Positions 19,130 to 28,732 of a stretch of 64,000 nt of DNA are shown piece by piece. The stretch comes from an uncultured Dehalococcoidia bacterium (GTDB lineage Bacteria; Chloroflexota; Dehalococcoidia; Lucifugimonadales; Lucifugimonadaceae), in the NCBI GenBank assembly GCA_951812795.1, contig OX638325.1, forward strand, positions 2,070,277 through 2,134,276. Reading direction: 5' to 3'. A program made the translations under genes and the position numbers. The notes below the pieces were generated by a model. That model was not told where the DNA came from and did not search any database. It saw nothing but the letters and a program-made list of their open reading frames with translations. Every line of letters begins with the position of its first letter. The first letter of the stretch is position 1.

Positions 19130-19192
19130 CCCCCTTTTGCTGCGCAAAAGGGGGACGCGTCGAGCGGAGCGAAACGCCGGGGGTTGATACAG
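19130..19192. repeat. Hairpin-plus-tail repeat, copy 2
   Basis: Perfect 11-bp stem CCCCCTTTTGC / GCAAAAGGGGG (19130-19140, 19144-19154) with loop TGC, then the ACGCGTCGAGCGG tail. The stem could act as a transcription terminator in either direction. Confidence 0.75.
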
Positions 19193-19305
19193 CGACTCCA
19201 AGCCGCCAGAGTGTGCGGTTTTATGTTGACATTAGGCGGTCTTAAATGGGTAGGATGTAATGGGTGATTCGAGACTGCGCGCTCCGGCTTCGATTCACGC
19301 GTGCT

Positions 19306-19329
19306 TCAAAACCGTTGACGACGGACTGA
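19306..19329 (+). promoter_or_regulatory. Conserved leader hairpin of surface-protein gene 2
   Basis: TCA/TGA outer pairs and an intact CCG/CGG inner stem around TTGACGA. It ends 31 nt before TTG 19361. Upstream, TTGACA near 19232 and TAGGAT near 19257 are a possible but widely spaced promoter. Confidence 0.45.
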
Positions 19330-19360
19330 CGGCAACCCAGGCTTGAAAAGGAAACGCAAC

Positions 19361-22318
19361 TTGATTAAATCCCCTACATCACTGATTGGATTCAAGAACG
19401 CGGCGGGCGTGATGCTGGCTATGTCGGCTATCTTTGCCGTCGTCATAAGTGCTGTAACGATTACGCAGGACCGTGCGCTCGGGCAAAACGGAGATGTGGA
19501 GGTAACCCTGTCAGTAGTACCCGAAGTTGGGATCGTCGTGGAGGGTAGTACCATTACCGTTACAGAGGGTAGTTCCTTTACCGTTCAAGTTACGTTGAGC
19601 CAACCAGTAGCGTCTAGCGCGAGCGCCGTGGTTATCCCCTTGTCGGTGCCGCGCGTCACTCAAGTAACTCTAAAAGAGGGGGAAGCTAACTGGGGCGCCG
19701 ACTTCAGAGTTCCAGTTGATAGCGGTGGCAAAGTAATTACATCAGTCACCTTCCCAGCTGATGGTTCTACTGACACGCAAGATTACGTGATCCAAACCGT
19801 CGACACGCGAGATCCTATTAACAACATCAGCGGCGATTACGCCGAACCGCAGGAATCCTTCACGGTGAGTTTGGACACGGACCCGGACACTTGGCCGGAT
19901 GGTTATGTCGCAGTTGAACCCAGTTCCGTAACGATCAAAATCAACGACGATGACAACACAGCGCCGAGGGGTGACGTGGTCATTGATATAAACGATTTGG
20001 TTGGAAACCCGGTCGATGAGATGGAAGACGGCAGCAAGATTGCTGGTTTTATCCCTAGGGTCGGACACGTTCTCTCCGCCAACACCTCGGCGATCTACGA
20101 CGCAGACAACGATCGCAGCGACCCGGCGGATGACGACCTCGTCGATGAAGACGACATCGCGCTGCAGTTCGAGTATCAATGGATACGGACCAACGACGGG
20201 TCAACTCCAACTGATGACGTTGATGTCAAGATCGATGGAGCGGAGAAGAGCTTCTACGAACTCACTCGCTACGATGTTGGCGACAATTTTACGGTGCAAG
20301 TCTGGTCGTCCGACCAGTACGACAACGGTAACGGCAATGCGAACGACGATGCCGCCGACAGCGACGTAGGCGAGAATAGCAACGGCTTCACTTTGTCAAG
20401 GCCTTCCGCCCCTAGCCACGGCACGGGCAGGGTCACCTACAACTTTGCCGTGCCGTTGATCATCGAGGGCGCGGTCGAACCCGCAGCTGGCGGGGATGAC
20501 CGCATCAAACCAGGCGTCCTTCTCACTCGAAACTCCTCCGGAATGTTCAACGCCGACGGTTACCTGATCGGTATGGACGGGATGGAGATCAAGGTCGACT
20601 TGGCCGACAACAAAAACTTTACCTTGGTGGTGTGGAGAGATGTCACGTTCACGTGGTACCGGTCGGTTGATGGTGATGAAAGTCTTCCGATCAATGAATG
20701 TGCCGCCGACGGGACACAGACCCGCGTAGATGGTGACTTGGCTCGCAACGAGGAGGTCGATTTACACCCCTGTAAGGCAGAAACTTACGAGCTGGTCACC
20801 GCAGACGTTGGACATGACATCACTGTCAAGGCGACGTTCGTTACCCTAACGGGGAACGGACCTGACGACATCGCAGGCACCGAAGACGATGTAGCCGAAG
20901 AGATTTCGGATCCCATCGTCAGCAAAAACTTTGTTCGGGTTTACAGCCCCAACCTCGCGACCGGTATGCCTGAGATCTCGGGTGTCGCTCAAGTCGGATC
21001 GACTTTGACCGCGGCCAAAGGTACCATCGCCGATCTGGACAACATCCCGGCCCACCCGAACATCGACCCGGTACCGATAGTAGAGGCCGACATAACCTAC
21101 GAATGGTTCCACGGCGATGCCGAGGACGACGACGACCCAATCGCCAAGGGTCCGTCCTACGTCCTCGCGCCAAGAGACGCCGGCAAGACGATCAAGGTTC
21201 GGGCGAGCTTTGTCGACGCGCTAAACGGTCCCGAAATGAGATCCAGTGGAGTCACGACCGAAGTCGCGGGATCCCCGGGCAAGATATCCCGCATCGAGCC
21301 GGCGATCCGAGGCGTGACCGTCTCGGCAGGCGACACAGTAAAGTTGTCGGTCCGGGTATACGGTCTGCAGGACAAGGAGAACGCGGATATCTCAGGTGCG
21401 GGCAGCATCTCTTGGGCGATCAAAGACGGTGCTGGAATAGATGACGCAGTGACCGGCGACCCCGCATCGGGTCCCGAGATAACCTACGAGACGCCTTCCT
21501 CGCCAGGCACGTACACGGTGGTTGCTTCGCTAGACGCGTCCACGTGTCAGCCCGCCGATGAGGACGATCGTGCGGATGACTGCAACGCGGAGATCGAGGT
21601 GCAGGTCCGCCGCCCTTCGGCTCCGGTGGCTGACCCGGTCCCGCCGGTGAACCCGCCAGGCGAGATTCCCGGGCTTATTCCGGACGCGGACGGCAACCAG
21701 TACGAGGTGTTCACGCCGGTTGAGGGTGGCACGTTCGACGGTGGCGAAGGCTACTCGATCAACGTCCCATCCGGCGCAGTCCCGAACGGCGAGTACATCG
21801 GTATCCGCATGTCGGACGACGGTGCAGTATCGAACCTCGGCATGACGCACCAGCGATACACGCTCGGCGGCAACATGTACGGTGTGCATGCGGTCGACGC
21901 TTCAGGCGCGGCGATCAGCAGCTACGTCCTGGAACCCCCGGCGGAGGTCTGTGTACCGGTCCCGGCTTCCTTGCGGACGAACTTCTCCGGCCTGTCGTTG
22001 GCGGCGATCAACGGCGATGGATCACTGACGATCCTTGCGGCGCAGGTGCGTTTGGACGAAGCCGGCCGCACGATGGTGTGCGGCAACCTGAGCCACCTCC
22101 CAGCCTCCGTGGCGGTAGGTGCGGCAGGCGCCCCGGACGCCATCCCGACGGCGATGCCCGAGCCGACGCCTGAGCCGCCCGACACCGGCGGCACCGCTCC
22201 GACATCGAGCACGCTGCTGCTCTGGACGCTGCTCCTCGGCATCGCCGTAGTGACGCTCGGCAGCGCGCTGGCAATCAGCCGCCGCCGCCCCTCTATCCCC
22301 CGTTCACCCTCACCCTAA
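19361..22318 (+). CDS. Array surface protein 2: Calx-beta/Ig-like protein with PPDTG tail
   Basis: Longest member, 985 residues. The open frame extends six codons upstream, but the start is placed at TTG 19361 by alignment of leader, ribosome-binding site and signal peptide with the five paralogues. Order: signal peptide (GVMLAMSAIFAVVISAV); Calx-beta-like domain with NDDDNTAPRG; Ig-like segment with YQWIRTNDG and VQVWSSDQYDNGNGN; a segment with LIGMDGMEIKV shared with gene 5; the domain GVAQVGSTLTAAKGTIADLD shared with genes 5 and 6; the SPGKISRIEPAI beta domain; ZU5-like domain; PPDTG (939-943) in place of LPPTG; membrane helix; Arg cluster. The C-terminus PRSPSP and its TAA come from the intergenic repeat. 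Predicted surface-anchored; ligand unknown. Confidence 0.85.
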   Translation: MIKSPTSLIGFKNAAGVMLAMSAIFAVVISAVTITQDRALGQNGDVEVTLSVVPEVGIVVEGSTITVTEGSSFTVQVTLSQPVASSASAVVIPLSVPRVTQVTLKEGEANWGADFRVPVDSGGKVITSVTFPADGSTDTQDYVIQTVDTRDPINNISGDYAEPQESFTVSLDTDPDTWPDGYVAVEPSSVTIKINDDDNTAPRGDVVIDINDLVGNPVDEMEDGSKIAGFIPRVGHVLSANTSAIYDADNDRSDPADDDLVDEDDIALQFEYQWIRTNDGSTPTDDVDVKIDGAEKSFYELTRYDVGDNFTVQVWSSDQYDNGNGNANDDAADSDVGENSNGFTLSRPSAPSHGTGRVTYNFAVPLIIEGAVEPAAGGDDRIKPGVLLTRNSSGMFNADGYLIGMDGMEIKVDLADNKNFTLVVWRDVTFTWYRSVDGDESLPINECAADGTQTRVDGDLARNEEVDLHPCKAETYELVTADVGHDITVKATFVTLTGNGPDDIAGTEDDVAEEISDPIVSKNFVRVYSPNLATGMPEISGVAQVGSTLTAAKGTIADLDNIPAHPNIDPVPIVEADITYEWFHGDAEDDDDPIAKGPSYVLAPRDAGKTIKVRASFVDALNGPEMRSSGVTTEVAGSPGKISRIEPAIRGVTVSAGDTVKLSVRVYGLQDKENADISGAGSISWAIKDGAGIDDAVTGDPASGPEITYETPSSPGTYTVVASLDASTCQPADEDDRADDCNAEIEVQVRRPSAPVADPVPPVNPPGEIPGLIPDADGNQYEVFTPVEGGTFDGGEGYSINVPSGAVPNGEYIGIRMSDDGAVSNLGMTHQRYTLGGNMYGVHAVDASGAAISSYVLEPPAEVCVPVPASLRTNFSGLSLAAINGDGSLTILAAQVRLDEAGRTMVCGNLSHLPASVAVGAAGAPDAIPTAMPEPTPEPPDTGGTAPTSSTLLLWTLLLGIAVVTLGSALAISRRRPSIPRSPSP

Positions 22319-22409
22319 CCCTCTCCCACGGAGGGGAGTGGGGACTTGTCGCTAGCCCCTCGTTACTATCCCCACTCCCTTGATGGGAGAGGGTCTGGGT
22401 GAGGATGAG
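22301..22409. repeat. Palindromic repeat overlapping the 3' end of surface-protein gene 2
   Basis: CACCCTCACCCTAACCCTCT with matching GGGAGAGGGTCTGGGTGAGG. The TAA within CCCTAACCC is the gene's stop codon. Confidence 0.75.
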
Positions 22410-22431
22410 CCGGTGACGCACCCCTCACCCT

Positions 22432-22492
22432 CCCCCTTTTGCTGCGCAAAAGGGGGACGCGTCGAGCGGAGCGAAACGCCGGGGGGTCATAC
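22432..22492. repeat. Hairpin-plus-tail repeat, copy 3
   Basis: Perfect stem CCCCCTTTTGC / GCAAAAGGGGG (22432-22442, 22446-22456), then the conserved tail ending near GGGGGGTCATACA. Confidence 0.75.
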
Positions 22493-22590
22493 AAGCCACG
22501 CCAAACCGCCAGATTCGGCGGTTTCACGCTGATAGGATGTTATGGATGAGTTGATACGGTGCAGGATTGTTACGAATCACGCCATACGCG

Positions 22591-22618
22591 CGCCAAAACC
22601 GCTGACGACGGAATGGCG
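22591..22618 (+). promoter_or_regulatory. Conserved leader hairpin of surface-protein gene 3
   Basis: CGCCA/TGGCG outer stem, AAA/AA internal loop, CCG/CGG inner stem and loop CTGACGA. Compared with genes 1, 2 and 5 the outer pair changes from T-A to C-G, a compensatory change. A TAGGAT that may serve as -10 lies near 22534. Confidence 0.5.
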
Positions 22619-22647
22619 ATACGTCGAGCTTTCAAAGGAAACACAAC

Positions 22648-25374
22648 GTGAGGAAATCCCTTCCACCAATGATCAGGTTCAGGAACGCGGCGCGCGCGAT
22701 GCTCGCCATCTCGGCTATCTTCGCCGTCGCCGTAAGTGCTGTAACGCTCACTCAGGAACGAACACTCGGAGATTCCCACAACGAGGTGAGTATTGGATTG
22801 TCCATCCCCACAACTTCTTCGTTAACGGCACCTCTGTTAGAGGAAGGTTCTGGAACCACACAGTTTACATTTTACGTCGTAGTTTATTTAAGTACACCAC
22901 TCGCATCAGACAAGTTAACGATCCCGGTAACGTTAGGAAAACTGGGCGACACCGCCGCAAGTAGCGATTACACTGCTGAATCAGAAATTGTCATCACACA
23001 AGGGTCCCTATTCTATTTATTGAGTGTCCAAGCGACCGAGGACGACAAAGCCGAGTCGGCAGAAACGTTCACGTTGAGCTTGGGCGCGTTGCCTCCGGGA
23101 TTCGTAGCTGCCTCCGGATCTAGCTCCGTGACGATCACCATCATCGACAACGACAACACCGCTGCGGAAGGTACGCTCTCCATTGATGTCGTCGAAGCTG
23201 ACCAAGATGGCAAACCCATAGTTGACCAAGATGGCAACCCCATTGTCCTTGGCGACGAGAATCTTGATGGAAAAACGGACGCAGGCTTCATCCCGAAGGT
23301 CGGACAATTACTGGTCGCCGACACTTCGGCGATCTACGACGCAGACAACGATGTCAACAATGACGATGTTCTCGACGAAACCGAAAGTCTGGATTTCGAG
23401 TATCAATGGATACGGACCAATGACGGGGCGACCCTATCTGACGACGATGACGAGGTTATCGATGGGGAGACGAAGCAAGAAGAATACCAACTGACGGAAG
23501 ACGATGTCGGCGACACGTTTACGGTGCAGGTCTGGTCGTCGGACCGGTACGACAACGGTAACCGCGATGCAAACGACGATGCCGCCGACAGCGACGTAGG
23601 CGAGAACAACAACGGATATACCTTAGACAGGCCCGCCGACACGGCGGTTGTCGCATACAACAAAGCCGAGCCGTTAATCATCGTGGGCGAATCGGATCCG
23701 GCGGTCGGCGCTGACAGTCGTCTCTCGCCAGGTGACGTACTCACTCGAAACTCGTCCGGCATGTCTTCGACCTTGACTAACGGCTCTGGCAACCTCATCA
23801 GCGGATACGACGAAAGCGGCGAACCCGTGGTGGTGACGCCCGAAACCCCCGTACCCCTGAGTGACGTCACGTTCACGTGGCACCGGAGTGACGGTGACGA
23901 TGACGTCGCAATCATGTGTGACGTCGACGGTGACAGCAGCGACGAGATTTGCACCGCTGAGTTTTACACGTTGACCGACGCTGACGTTGCGAAGGAGATC
24001 ACGCTGAGGGCGACGTGGGCGACTTCAGAACCCGTCGTCGGTGCCCCATTGGGCCGCGTCTACAGCTCGAACCGAGCGACCGGCATGCCTACGATCAGCG
24101 GCATCGGCCAGGTCGGACATACCTTAACAGTTGCCGAAGGCGACATCGCCGACGCCGACAACGGCTCCGACGGTTTTGACAACCCCATGTTCAGCTATCA
24201 GTGGCTGCGCGGCGGCGAGCCAATCGCGGGCGCGGTTTTCAGCTCCTACACATTGACCGACGCCGACATCGGCGAGGTGATCTCGGTGTTGGCCAGCTTT
24301 ACGGACAACCTTGACGATCGGGAGGAGACCTCGAGCATTCCGACGCTGCCGATCGGGTCATCGCCGGGCAAGATCTCCCGCATCGAGCCGGCGATCGGCG
24401 ACATCACGGTCTCCGGCGGCGACGAGGTCACGCTGTCGGTCGACGTCTACGGTCGGCAGGACGCCAAGGACAACGATCTTTCCGGCACCTTCACGTGGAC
24501 GGTTGACGGCGAGGCGGACGGCGAGCTAGGAACGGGTCGCGAGGCGATGTTCACGGCACCTGACGATCCGGGCCGCTACATGGTCGTCGCGTCGCTCGAG
24601 GCTGTAGACTGCTACGACGAAGATGACGATACGGCTTGCATGGCGGAGTTCGCGGTCATGGTCCGCCGCCCGTCGGCTCCGGTGGCTGACCCGGTCCCGC
24701 CGGTGAACCCGCCAGGCGAGATTCCCGGGCTTATCCCGGACGCGGACGGCAACCAGTATGAAGTGTTCACGCCGGTCGAGGGTGGCACGTTCGACGGTGG
24801 CGAGGGCTACTCGATCAACGTCCCATCTGGCGCGGTCCCGAACGGCGAGTACATCGGTATCCGCATGTCGGACGACGGTGCAGCATCGAACCTCGGCATG
24901 ACGCACCAGCGATACACGCTCGGCGGCAACATGTACGGTGTGCATGCGGTCGACGCTTCAGGCGCGGCGATCAGCAGCTACGTCTTGGAAGACCCGGCGG
25001 AGGTCTGTGTACCGCTCCCGGCTTCCTTGCGGGCGAACATCTCCGGCCTGTCGTTGGCGGCGATCAACAGCGATGGCTCGCTGACGATCCTTGCGGCGCA
25101 GGTGCGTTTGGACGAAGCCGGCGGCACGATGGTGTGCGGCAACCTGAGCAGCCTCCCGGCCTCCGTGGCGGTAGGCAGCGCGGGCGCCCCCGCAGCCATC
25201 CCGAAGGCGACGCCCGAGCCGACGCCTGAGCCGCCCGACACCGGCGGCACGGCCCCGGCCTCGAGCACGCTGCTGCTCTGGACGCTGCTCCTCGGCATCG
25301 CCGTGCTGACGCTCGGCAGCGCGCTGGCAATCAGCCGCCGCCGCCCGTCTATCGCCCGTTCCCAGTCTCCATAA
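22648..25374 (+). CDS. Array surface protein 3: Calx-beta/Ig-like protein with PPDTG tail
   Basis: 908 residues, GTG start 8 nt after AAAGGA. Signal peptide (AMLAISAIFAVAVSAVTLT); Calx-beta-like domain (SLTAPLLEEGSGTTQFTFYV to TIIDNDNTAAEG); two tandem DQDGxPIV units and a DENLDGKTD loop; Ig-like YQWIRTNDG segment; an ESDPAVGADSRLSPGDVLTR segment shared with gene 4; GIGQVGHTLTVAEGDIADAD with YQWLRGGEPIAGAVFSSYTL, shared with genes 1 and 4; SPGKISRIEPAI beta domain; ZU5-like domain; PPDTG (862-866); membrane helix; Arg cluster. Nearly identical to gene 4 over most of its length, so this is probably the most recent duplication. Its last residues come from the repeat (ARSQSP). Function inferred as surface binding or structure. 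Confidence 0.85.
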   Translation: MRKSLPPMIRFRNAARAMLAISAIFAVAVSAVTLTQERTLGDSHNEVSIGLSIPTTSSLTAPLLEEGSGTTQFTFYVVVYLSTPLASDKLTIPVTLGKLGDTAASSDYTAESEIVITQGSLFYLLSVQATEDDKAESAETFTLSLGALPPGFVAASGSSSVTITIIDNDNTAAEGTLSIDVVEADQDGKPIVDQDGNPIVLGDENLDGKTDAGFIPKVGQLLVADTSAIYDADNDVNNDDVLDETESLDFEYQWIRTNDGATLSDDDDEVIDGETKQEEYQLTEDDVGDTFTVQVWSSDRYDNGNRDANDDAADSDVGENNNGYTLDRPADTAVVAYNKAEPLIIVGESDPAVGADSRLSPGDVLTRNSSGMSSTLTNGSGNLISGYDESGEPVVVTPETPVPLSDVTFTWHRSDGDDDVAIMCDVDGDSSDEICTAEFYTLTDADVAKEITLRATWATSEPVVGAPLGRVYSSNRATGMPTISGIGQVGHTLTVAEGDIADADNGSDGFDNPMFSYQWLRGGEPIAGAVFSSYTLTDADIGEVISVLASFTDNLDDREETSSIPTLPIGSSPGKISRIEPAIGDITVSGGDEVTLSVDVYGRQDAKDNDLSGTFTWTVDGEADGELGTGREAMFTAPDDPGRYMVVASLEAVDCYDEDDDTACMAEFAVMVRRPSAPVADPVPPVNPPGEIPGLIPDADGNQYEVFTPVEGGTFDGGEGYSINVPSGAVPNGEYIGIRMSDDGAASNLGMTHQRYTLGGNMYGVHAVDASGAAISSYVLEDPAEVCVPLPASLRANISGLSLAAINSDGSLTILAAQVRLDEAGGTMVCGNLSSLPASVAVGSAGAPAAIPKATPEPTPEPPDTGGTAPASSTLLLWTLLLGIAVLTLGSALAISRRRPSIARSQSP

Positions 25375-25461
25375 CCCTCTCCCACGGAGGGGAGTGGGGA
25401 CTTGTCGCTAGCCCCTCGTTACTATCCCCTCTCCTTTTAAGGGAGAGGGTTAGGGTGAGGA
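25364..25461. repeat. Palindromic repeat at the 3' end of surface-protein gene 3
   Basis: Begins inside the last codons and runs through CCCTCTCCCACGG ... GGGAGAGGGTTAGGGTGAGG. It fuses directly to a truncated hairpin-plus-tail repeat. Confidence 0.7.
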
Positions 25462-25464
25462 TGG

Positions 25465-25492
25465 GGCGGAGCGAAACGCCGGGGGTTCATAC
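25465..25492. repeat. Truncated hairpin-plus-tail repeat
   Basis: Only the tail GGCGGAGCGAAACGCCGGGG plus TTCATACA remains; the C5T4 hairpin is missing. This copy appears to be a deletion derivative. Confidence 0.6.
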
Positions 25493-25585
25493 AAGCCACG
25501 CCAATCCGCGGGAGTGGGCGGTTTCACGCTGATATGATGTAGTCGGTGAGTCGAGACGGTGCAGGATTGTTACGAATCACGCCCG

Positions 25586-25613
25586 CGCCAAAACCGCTGA
25601 CGACGGAATGGCG
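25586..25613 (+). promoter_or_regulatory. Conserved leader hairpin of surface-protein gene 4
   Basis: Same as gene 3: CGCCA/TGGCG, CCG/CGG, loop CTGACGA. A TATGAT (about 25534) is a good -10 candidate, without a clear -35. Confidence 0.5.
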
Positions 25614-25642
25614 ATACGTCGAGCTTTCAAAGGAAACACAAC

Positions 25643-28408
25643 GTGAGGAAATCCCTTCCACCAATGATCAGGTTCAGGAACGCGGCGCGCGCGATGCTCG
25701 CCGTCTCGGCTATCTTCGCCGTCGCCGTAAGCGCCGTGACGCTCACTCAGGAACGAGCACTCGGAGATTTGCACAACGTGGTGAGTATTGGATTGACCTA
25801 CCCCGAAGAAACTTCTTCGTTAACGGCACCTCTGTTAGAGGAAGGTTCTGGAACCGGACAGGAAACATTTTACGTCTTAGTCCGTTTGGGTACACCACTC
25901 GCATCAAATGCCGAACCGTTAACGATCCCGGTAACGTTAGGAGCGCTGGGCGACACCGCCGACAGTAGCGATTACACTGCTCCATCAGATATTGTCATCA
26001 CACAAGGGTCCCTAGCCAATTTCTTGAGTGTCCAAACGACCGAAGACACCAGCGCCGAGTCGGCAGAAACGTTCACGTTGAGCTTGGGCAAGTTGCCTCC
26101 GGGATTCGTAGCTAACCCCGATGCTGGCTCCGTGACGATCACCATCATCGACAACGACAACACCGCTGCGGAAGGTACGCTCTCCATTGATGTCGTCGAA
26201 GCTGACCAAGATGGCAATCCCATAGTTGACCAAGATGGCAACCCCATTGTCCTTGGCGACGAGAATCTTGATGGAAAAACGGACGCAGGCTTCATCCCGA
26301 AGGTCGGACAATTCCTGGTCGCCGACCCTTCGGCGATCTACGACGCAGACAACGATGTCAACAATGACGAAGTTCTCGACGAAACCGAAAGTCTGGATTT
26401 CGAGTATCAATGGATACGGACCAATGACGGGGCGACCCTATCTGACGACGATGACGAGGTTATCGATGGGGAGATGGAGCAAGAATACCAACTGACGGAA
26501 GACGATGTCGGCGACACGTTTACGGTGCAGGTCTGGTCGTCCGACCAGCACGACAACGGTAACCGCAATGCAAACGACGATGCCGCCGACAGCGACGTAG
26601 GCGAGAACAACAACGGATATACCTTAGACAGGCCCGCCTCAACGTCTGTAGTTGCTTACGACCAGGCCAAGCCGTTAATCATCGTGGGCGAATCGGATCC
26701 GGCGGTCGGCGCTGACAGTCGTCTCTCGCCAGGTGACGTACTCACTCGAAACTCGTCAGGCATGTCCTCATTTAGGACCAACGACGTGTCAGACTCAGCT
26801 AACGTCCTCATCAACCTCGACGAAATGGGCAATCCTGTGCAGGTGACGGTCGATCTGAACGGCGACGGTATTGATGACAGCAATGTGCTTATGAGTGCTG
26901 TCACGTTCACATGGCACAGGCAGGTTGGTGATGATCCTCGCGCTGCGATCAATGAATGTGCCGCCGACGGTACGCAGACCCGCGATGCAAACGGCGATCT
27001 GGCTCGCGCCGAAGCCGACATAAACCCCTGCACGGACTCAACTTACGAGCTGGTCAACGCTGACGTGGCGAAGACGATCACTCTGGTGGCCTCGTATCAG
27101 ACGCTCGATGCGTCTCAAACTACTGACGCGAACGATGTGGACAAATTCGCGACCATCCCGTCCATCGTTGACATCGGCCGCGTCTACAGCTCGAACCGAG
27201 CGACCGGCATGCCTACGATCAGCGGCATCGGCCAGGTCGGACATACCTTGACAGTTGCCGAAGGCGACATCGCCGACGCCGACAACGGCTCCGACGGTTT
27301 TGACAACCCCATGATCAGCTATCAGTGGCTGCGCGGCGGCGAAGCAATCGCGGGCGCGGTTTTGAGCTCCTACACCTTGACCGACGCCGACATCGGCGAG
27401 GTGATCTCGGTGTTGGCCAGCTTTACGGACAACCTTGGCGATCGGGAGGAGACCTCGAGCATTCCGACGCTGCCGATCGGGTCATCGCCGGGCAAGATAT
27501 CCCGCATCGAGCCGGCGATCGTCGACGTCACGGTCTCCGGCGGCGACGAGGTCACGCTGTCGGTCGACGTCTACGGTCGGCAGGACGCCAAGGACAACGA
27601 TCTTTCCGGCACCTTCACGTGGACGGTCGACGGCGAGACGGACGGCGATCTCGGATCAGGTCGCGAGGCGAAGTTCACGGCACCTGACGATCCGGGCCGC
27701 TACACGGTGGCGGCGTCGCTCGAGGCTGTGGACTGCTACGACGAAGATGACGATACGGCTTGCATGGCGGAGTTCGCGGTCATGGTCCGCCGCCCGTCGG
27801 CTCCGGTGGCTGACCCGGTCCCGCCGGTGAACCCGCCAGGCGAGATTCCCGGGCTTATTCCGGACGCGGACGGCAACCAGTACGAGGTGTTCACGCCAGT
27901 CGAGGGTGGCACGTTCGACGGTGGCGAGGGCTACTCGATTACGGTCCCATCCGGCGCGGTCCCGAACGGCGAGTACATCGGTATCCGAATGTCGGATGAC
28001 GGTGCAGCTTCGAACCTCGGCATGACGCACCAGCGCTACACGCTCGGCGGCAACATGTACGGTGTGCATGCGGTCGACGCTTCAGGCGCGTTGATCAGCA
28101 GCTACGTCTTGGAAACCCCGGCGGAGGTCTGTGTACCGCTCCCGGCTTCCTTGCGGGCGAACATTTCCGGCCTGTCGTTGGCGGCGATCAACAGCGATGG
28201 CTCGCTTACGATCCTCGCCGCTCAGGTTCGGATCAGCGATGCCATCCCGACCGCGACGCCGGTTCCTGAGCCGGAACTGCCTCCGACCGGTGGAACTTCA
28301 CCGACATCGAGCACGCTGATGTTCTGGACGCTACTCCTCGGCATCGCCGTGCTTACCTTCGGCAGCGCGCTGGCAATCAGCCGCCGCCGCGAGAGTGTGC
28401 GCAAGTAA
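25643..28408 (+). CDS. Array surface protein 4: Calx-beta/Ig-like protein with LPPTG anchor and internal deletion
   Basis: 921 residues, GTG start. Same plan as gene 3 (signal peptide AMLAVSAIFAVAVSAV; Calx-beta; DQDGNPIV pair; DENLDGKTD; Ig-like segments; ZU5-like domain), but the middle has its own segment (LINLDEMGNPVQVTV ... DDSNVLMSAV) and an INECAADGTQTR stretch shared with gene 2. Near the C-terminus, 25 residues found in every other paralogue (GTMVCGGLSSLPASVAVGSA and five more) are missing. The junction is GATGCC at 28238-28243, which in gene 1 flanks the lost 75 bp on both sides. LPPTG is at 879-883. The tail RRRESVRK is not repeat-derived and is shared in form with gene 6, so it is probably ancestral. 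Confidence 0.85.
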   Translation: MRKSLPPMIRFRNAARAMLAVSAIFAVAVSAVTLTQERALGDLHNVVSIGLTYPEETSSLTAPLLEEGSGTGQETFYVLVRLGTPLASNAEPLTIPVTLGALGDTADSSDYTAPSDIVITQGSLANFLSVQTTEDTSAESAETFTLSLGKLPPGFVANPDAGSVTITIIDNDNTAAEGTLSIDVVEADQDGNPIVDQDGNPIVLGDENLDGKTDAGFIPKVGQFLVADPSAIYDADNDVNNDEVLDETESLDFEYQWIRTNDGATLSDDDDEVIDGEMEQEYQLTEDDVGDTFTVQVWSSDQHDNGNRNANDDAADSDVGENNNGYTLDRPASTSVVAYDQAKPLIIVGESDPAVGADSRLSPGDVLTRNSSGMSSFRTNDVSDSANVLINLDEMGNPVQVTVDLNGDGIDDSNVLMSAVTFTWHRQVGDDPRAAINECAADGTQTRDANGDLARAEADINPCTDSTYELVNADVAKTITLVASYQTLDASQTTDANDVDKFATIPSIVDIGRVYSSNRATGMPTISGIGQVGHTLTVAEGDIADADNGSDGFDNPMISYQWLRGGEAIAGAVLSSYTLTDADIGEVISVLASFTDNLGDREETSSIPTLPIGSSPGKISRIEPAIVDVTVSGGDEVTLSVDVYGRQDAKDNDLSGTFTWTVDGETDGDLGSGREAKFTAPDDPGRYTVAASLEAVDCYDEDDDTACMAEFAVMVRRPSAPVADPVPPVNPPGEIPGLIPDADGNQYEVFTPVEGGTFDGGEGYSITVPSGAVPNGEYIGIRMSDDGAASNLGMTHQRYTLGGNMYGVHAVDASGALISSYVLETPAEVCVPLPASLRANISGLSLAAINSDGSLTILAAQVRISDAIPTATPVPEPELPPTGGTSPTSSTLMFWTLLLGIAVLTFGSALAISRRRESVRK

Positions 28409-28432
28409 TACCCTGCCCGGGAATGACGGAAA

Positions 28433-28466
28433 GGAACGGCGTCCGTATCGATACGGACGCCGTTCC
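28433..28466. terminator. 34-bp perfect palindrome after surface-protein gene 4
   Basis: GGAACGGCGTCCGTATC followed directly by its exact reverse complement. It starts 25 bp after the stop codon. As RNA it would form a very stable hairpin; no U-run follows, so termination or mRNA 3'-end protection is inferred. It could instead be a protein-binding or mobile palindromic unit. Confidence 0.55.
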
Positions 28467-28485
28467 GATTCTGGAGGACTCTCCT

Positions 28486-28553
28486 CTCCCTTGATTGGAG
28501 GGGGAAGCACATCCTCCCTCTCCCTTGATGGGAGAGGGTCGGGGTGAGGGTGA
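28486..28553. repeat. Palindromic repeat between surface-protein genes 4 and 5
   Basis: CTCTCCCTTGATTGGAGGGG and CCCTCTCCCTTGATGGGAGA, then GGGTCGGGGTGAGGGTGA. Unlike the other copies it lies clear of the preceding coding sequence. Confidence 0.7.
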
Positions 28554-28576
28554 GTCGGCGAAGTCACCTTCACCCT

Positions 28577-28639
28577 CCCCCTTTTGCGTCGCAAAAGGGG
28601 GACGCGTCGAGCGGAGCGAAACGCCGGGGGTTCATACAG
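28577..28639. repeat. Hairpin-plus-tail repeat, copy 4
   Basis: Perfect stem CCCCCTTTTGC / GCAAAAGGGGG (28577-28587, 28591-28601), loop GTC, then ACGCGTCGAGCGGAGCGAAA and GTTCATACAG. Confidence 0.75.
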
Positions 28640-28732
28640 GTGCGCCAATCCGCGGGAATGGGCGGTTTCACGCTGATATGATGTTATGGATGGATTGGAG
28701 CGTCACGGTGCTTGATTCGGTTTACGCGCGCT

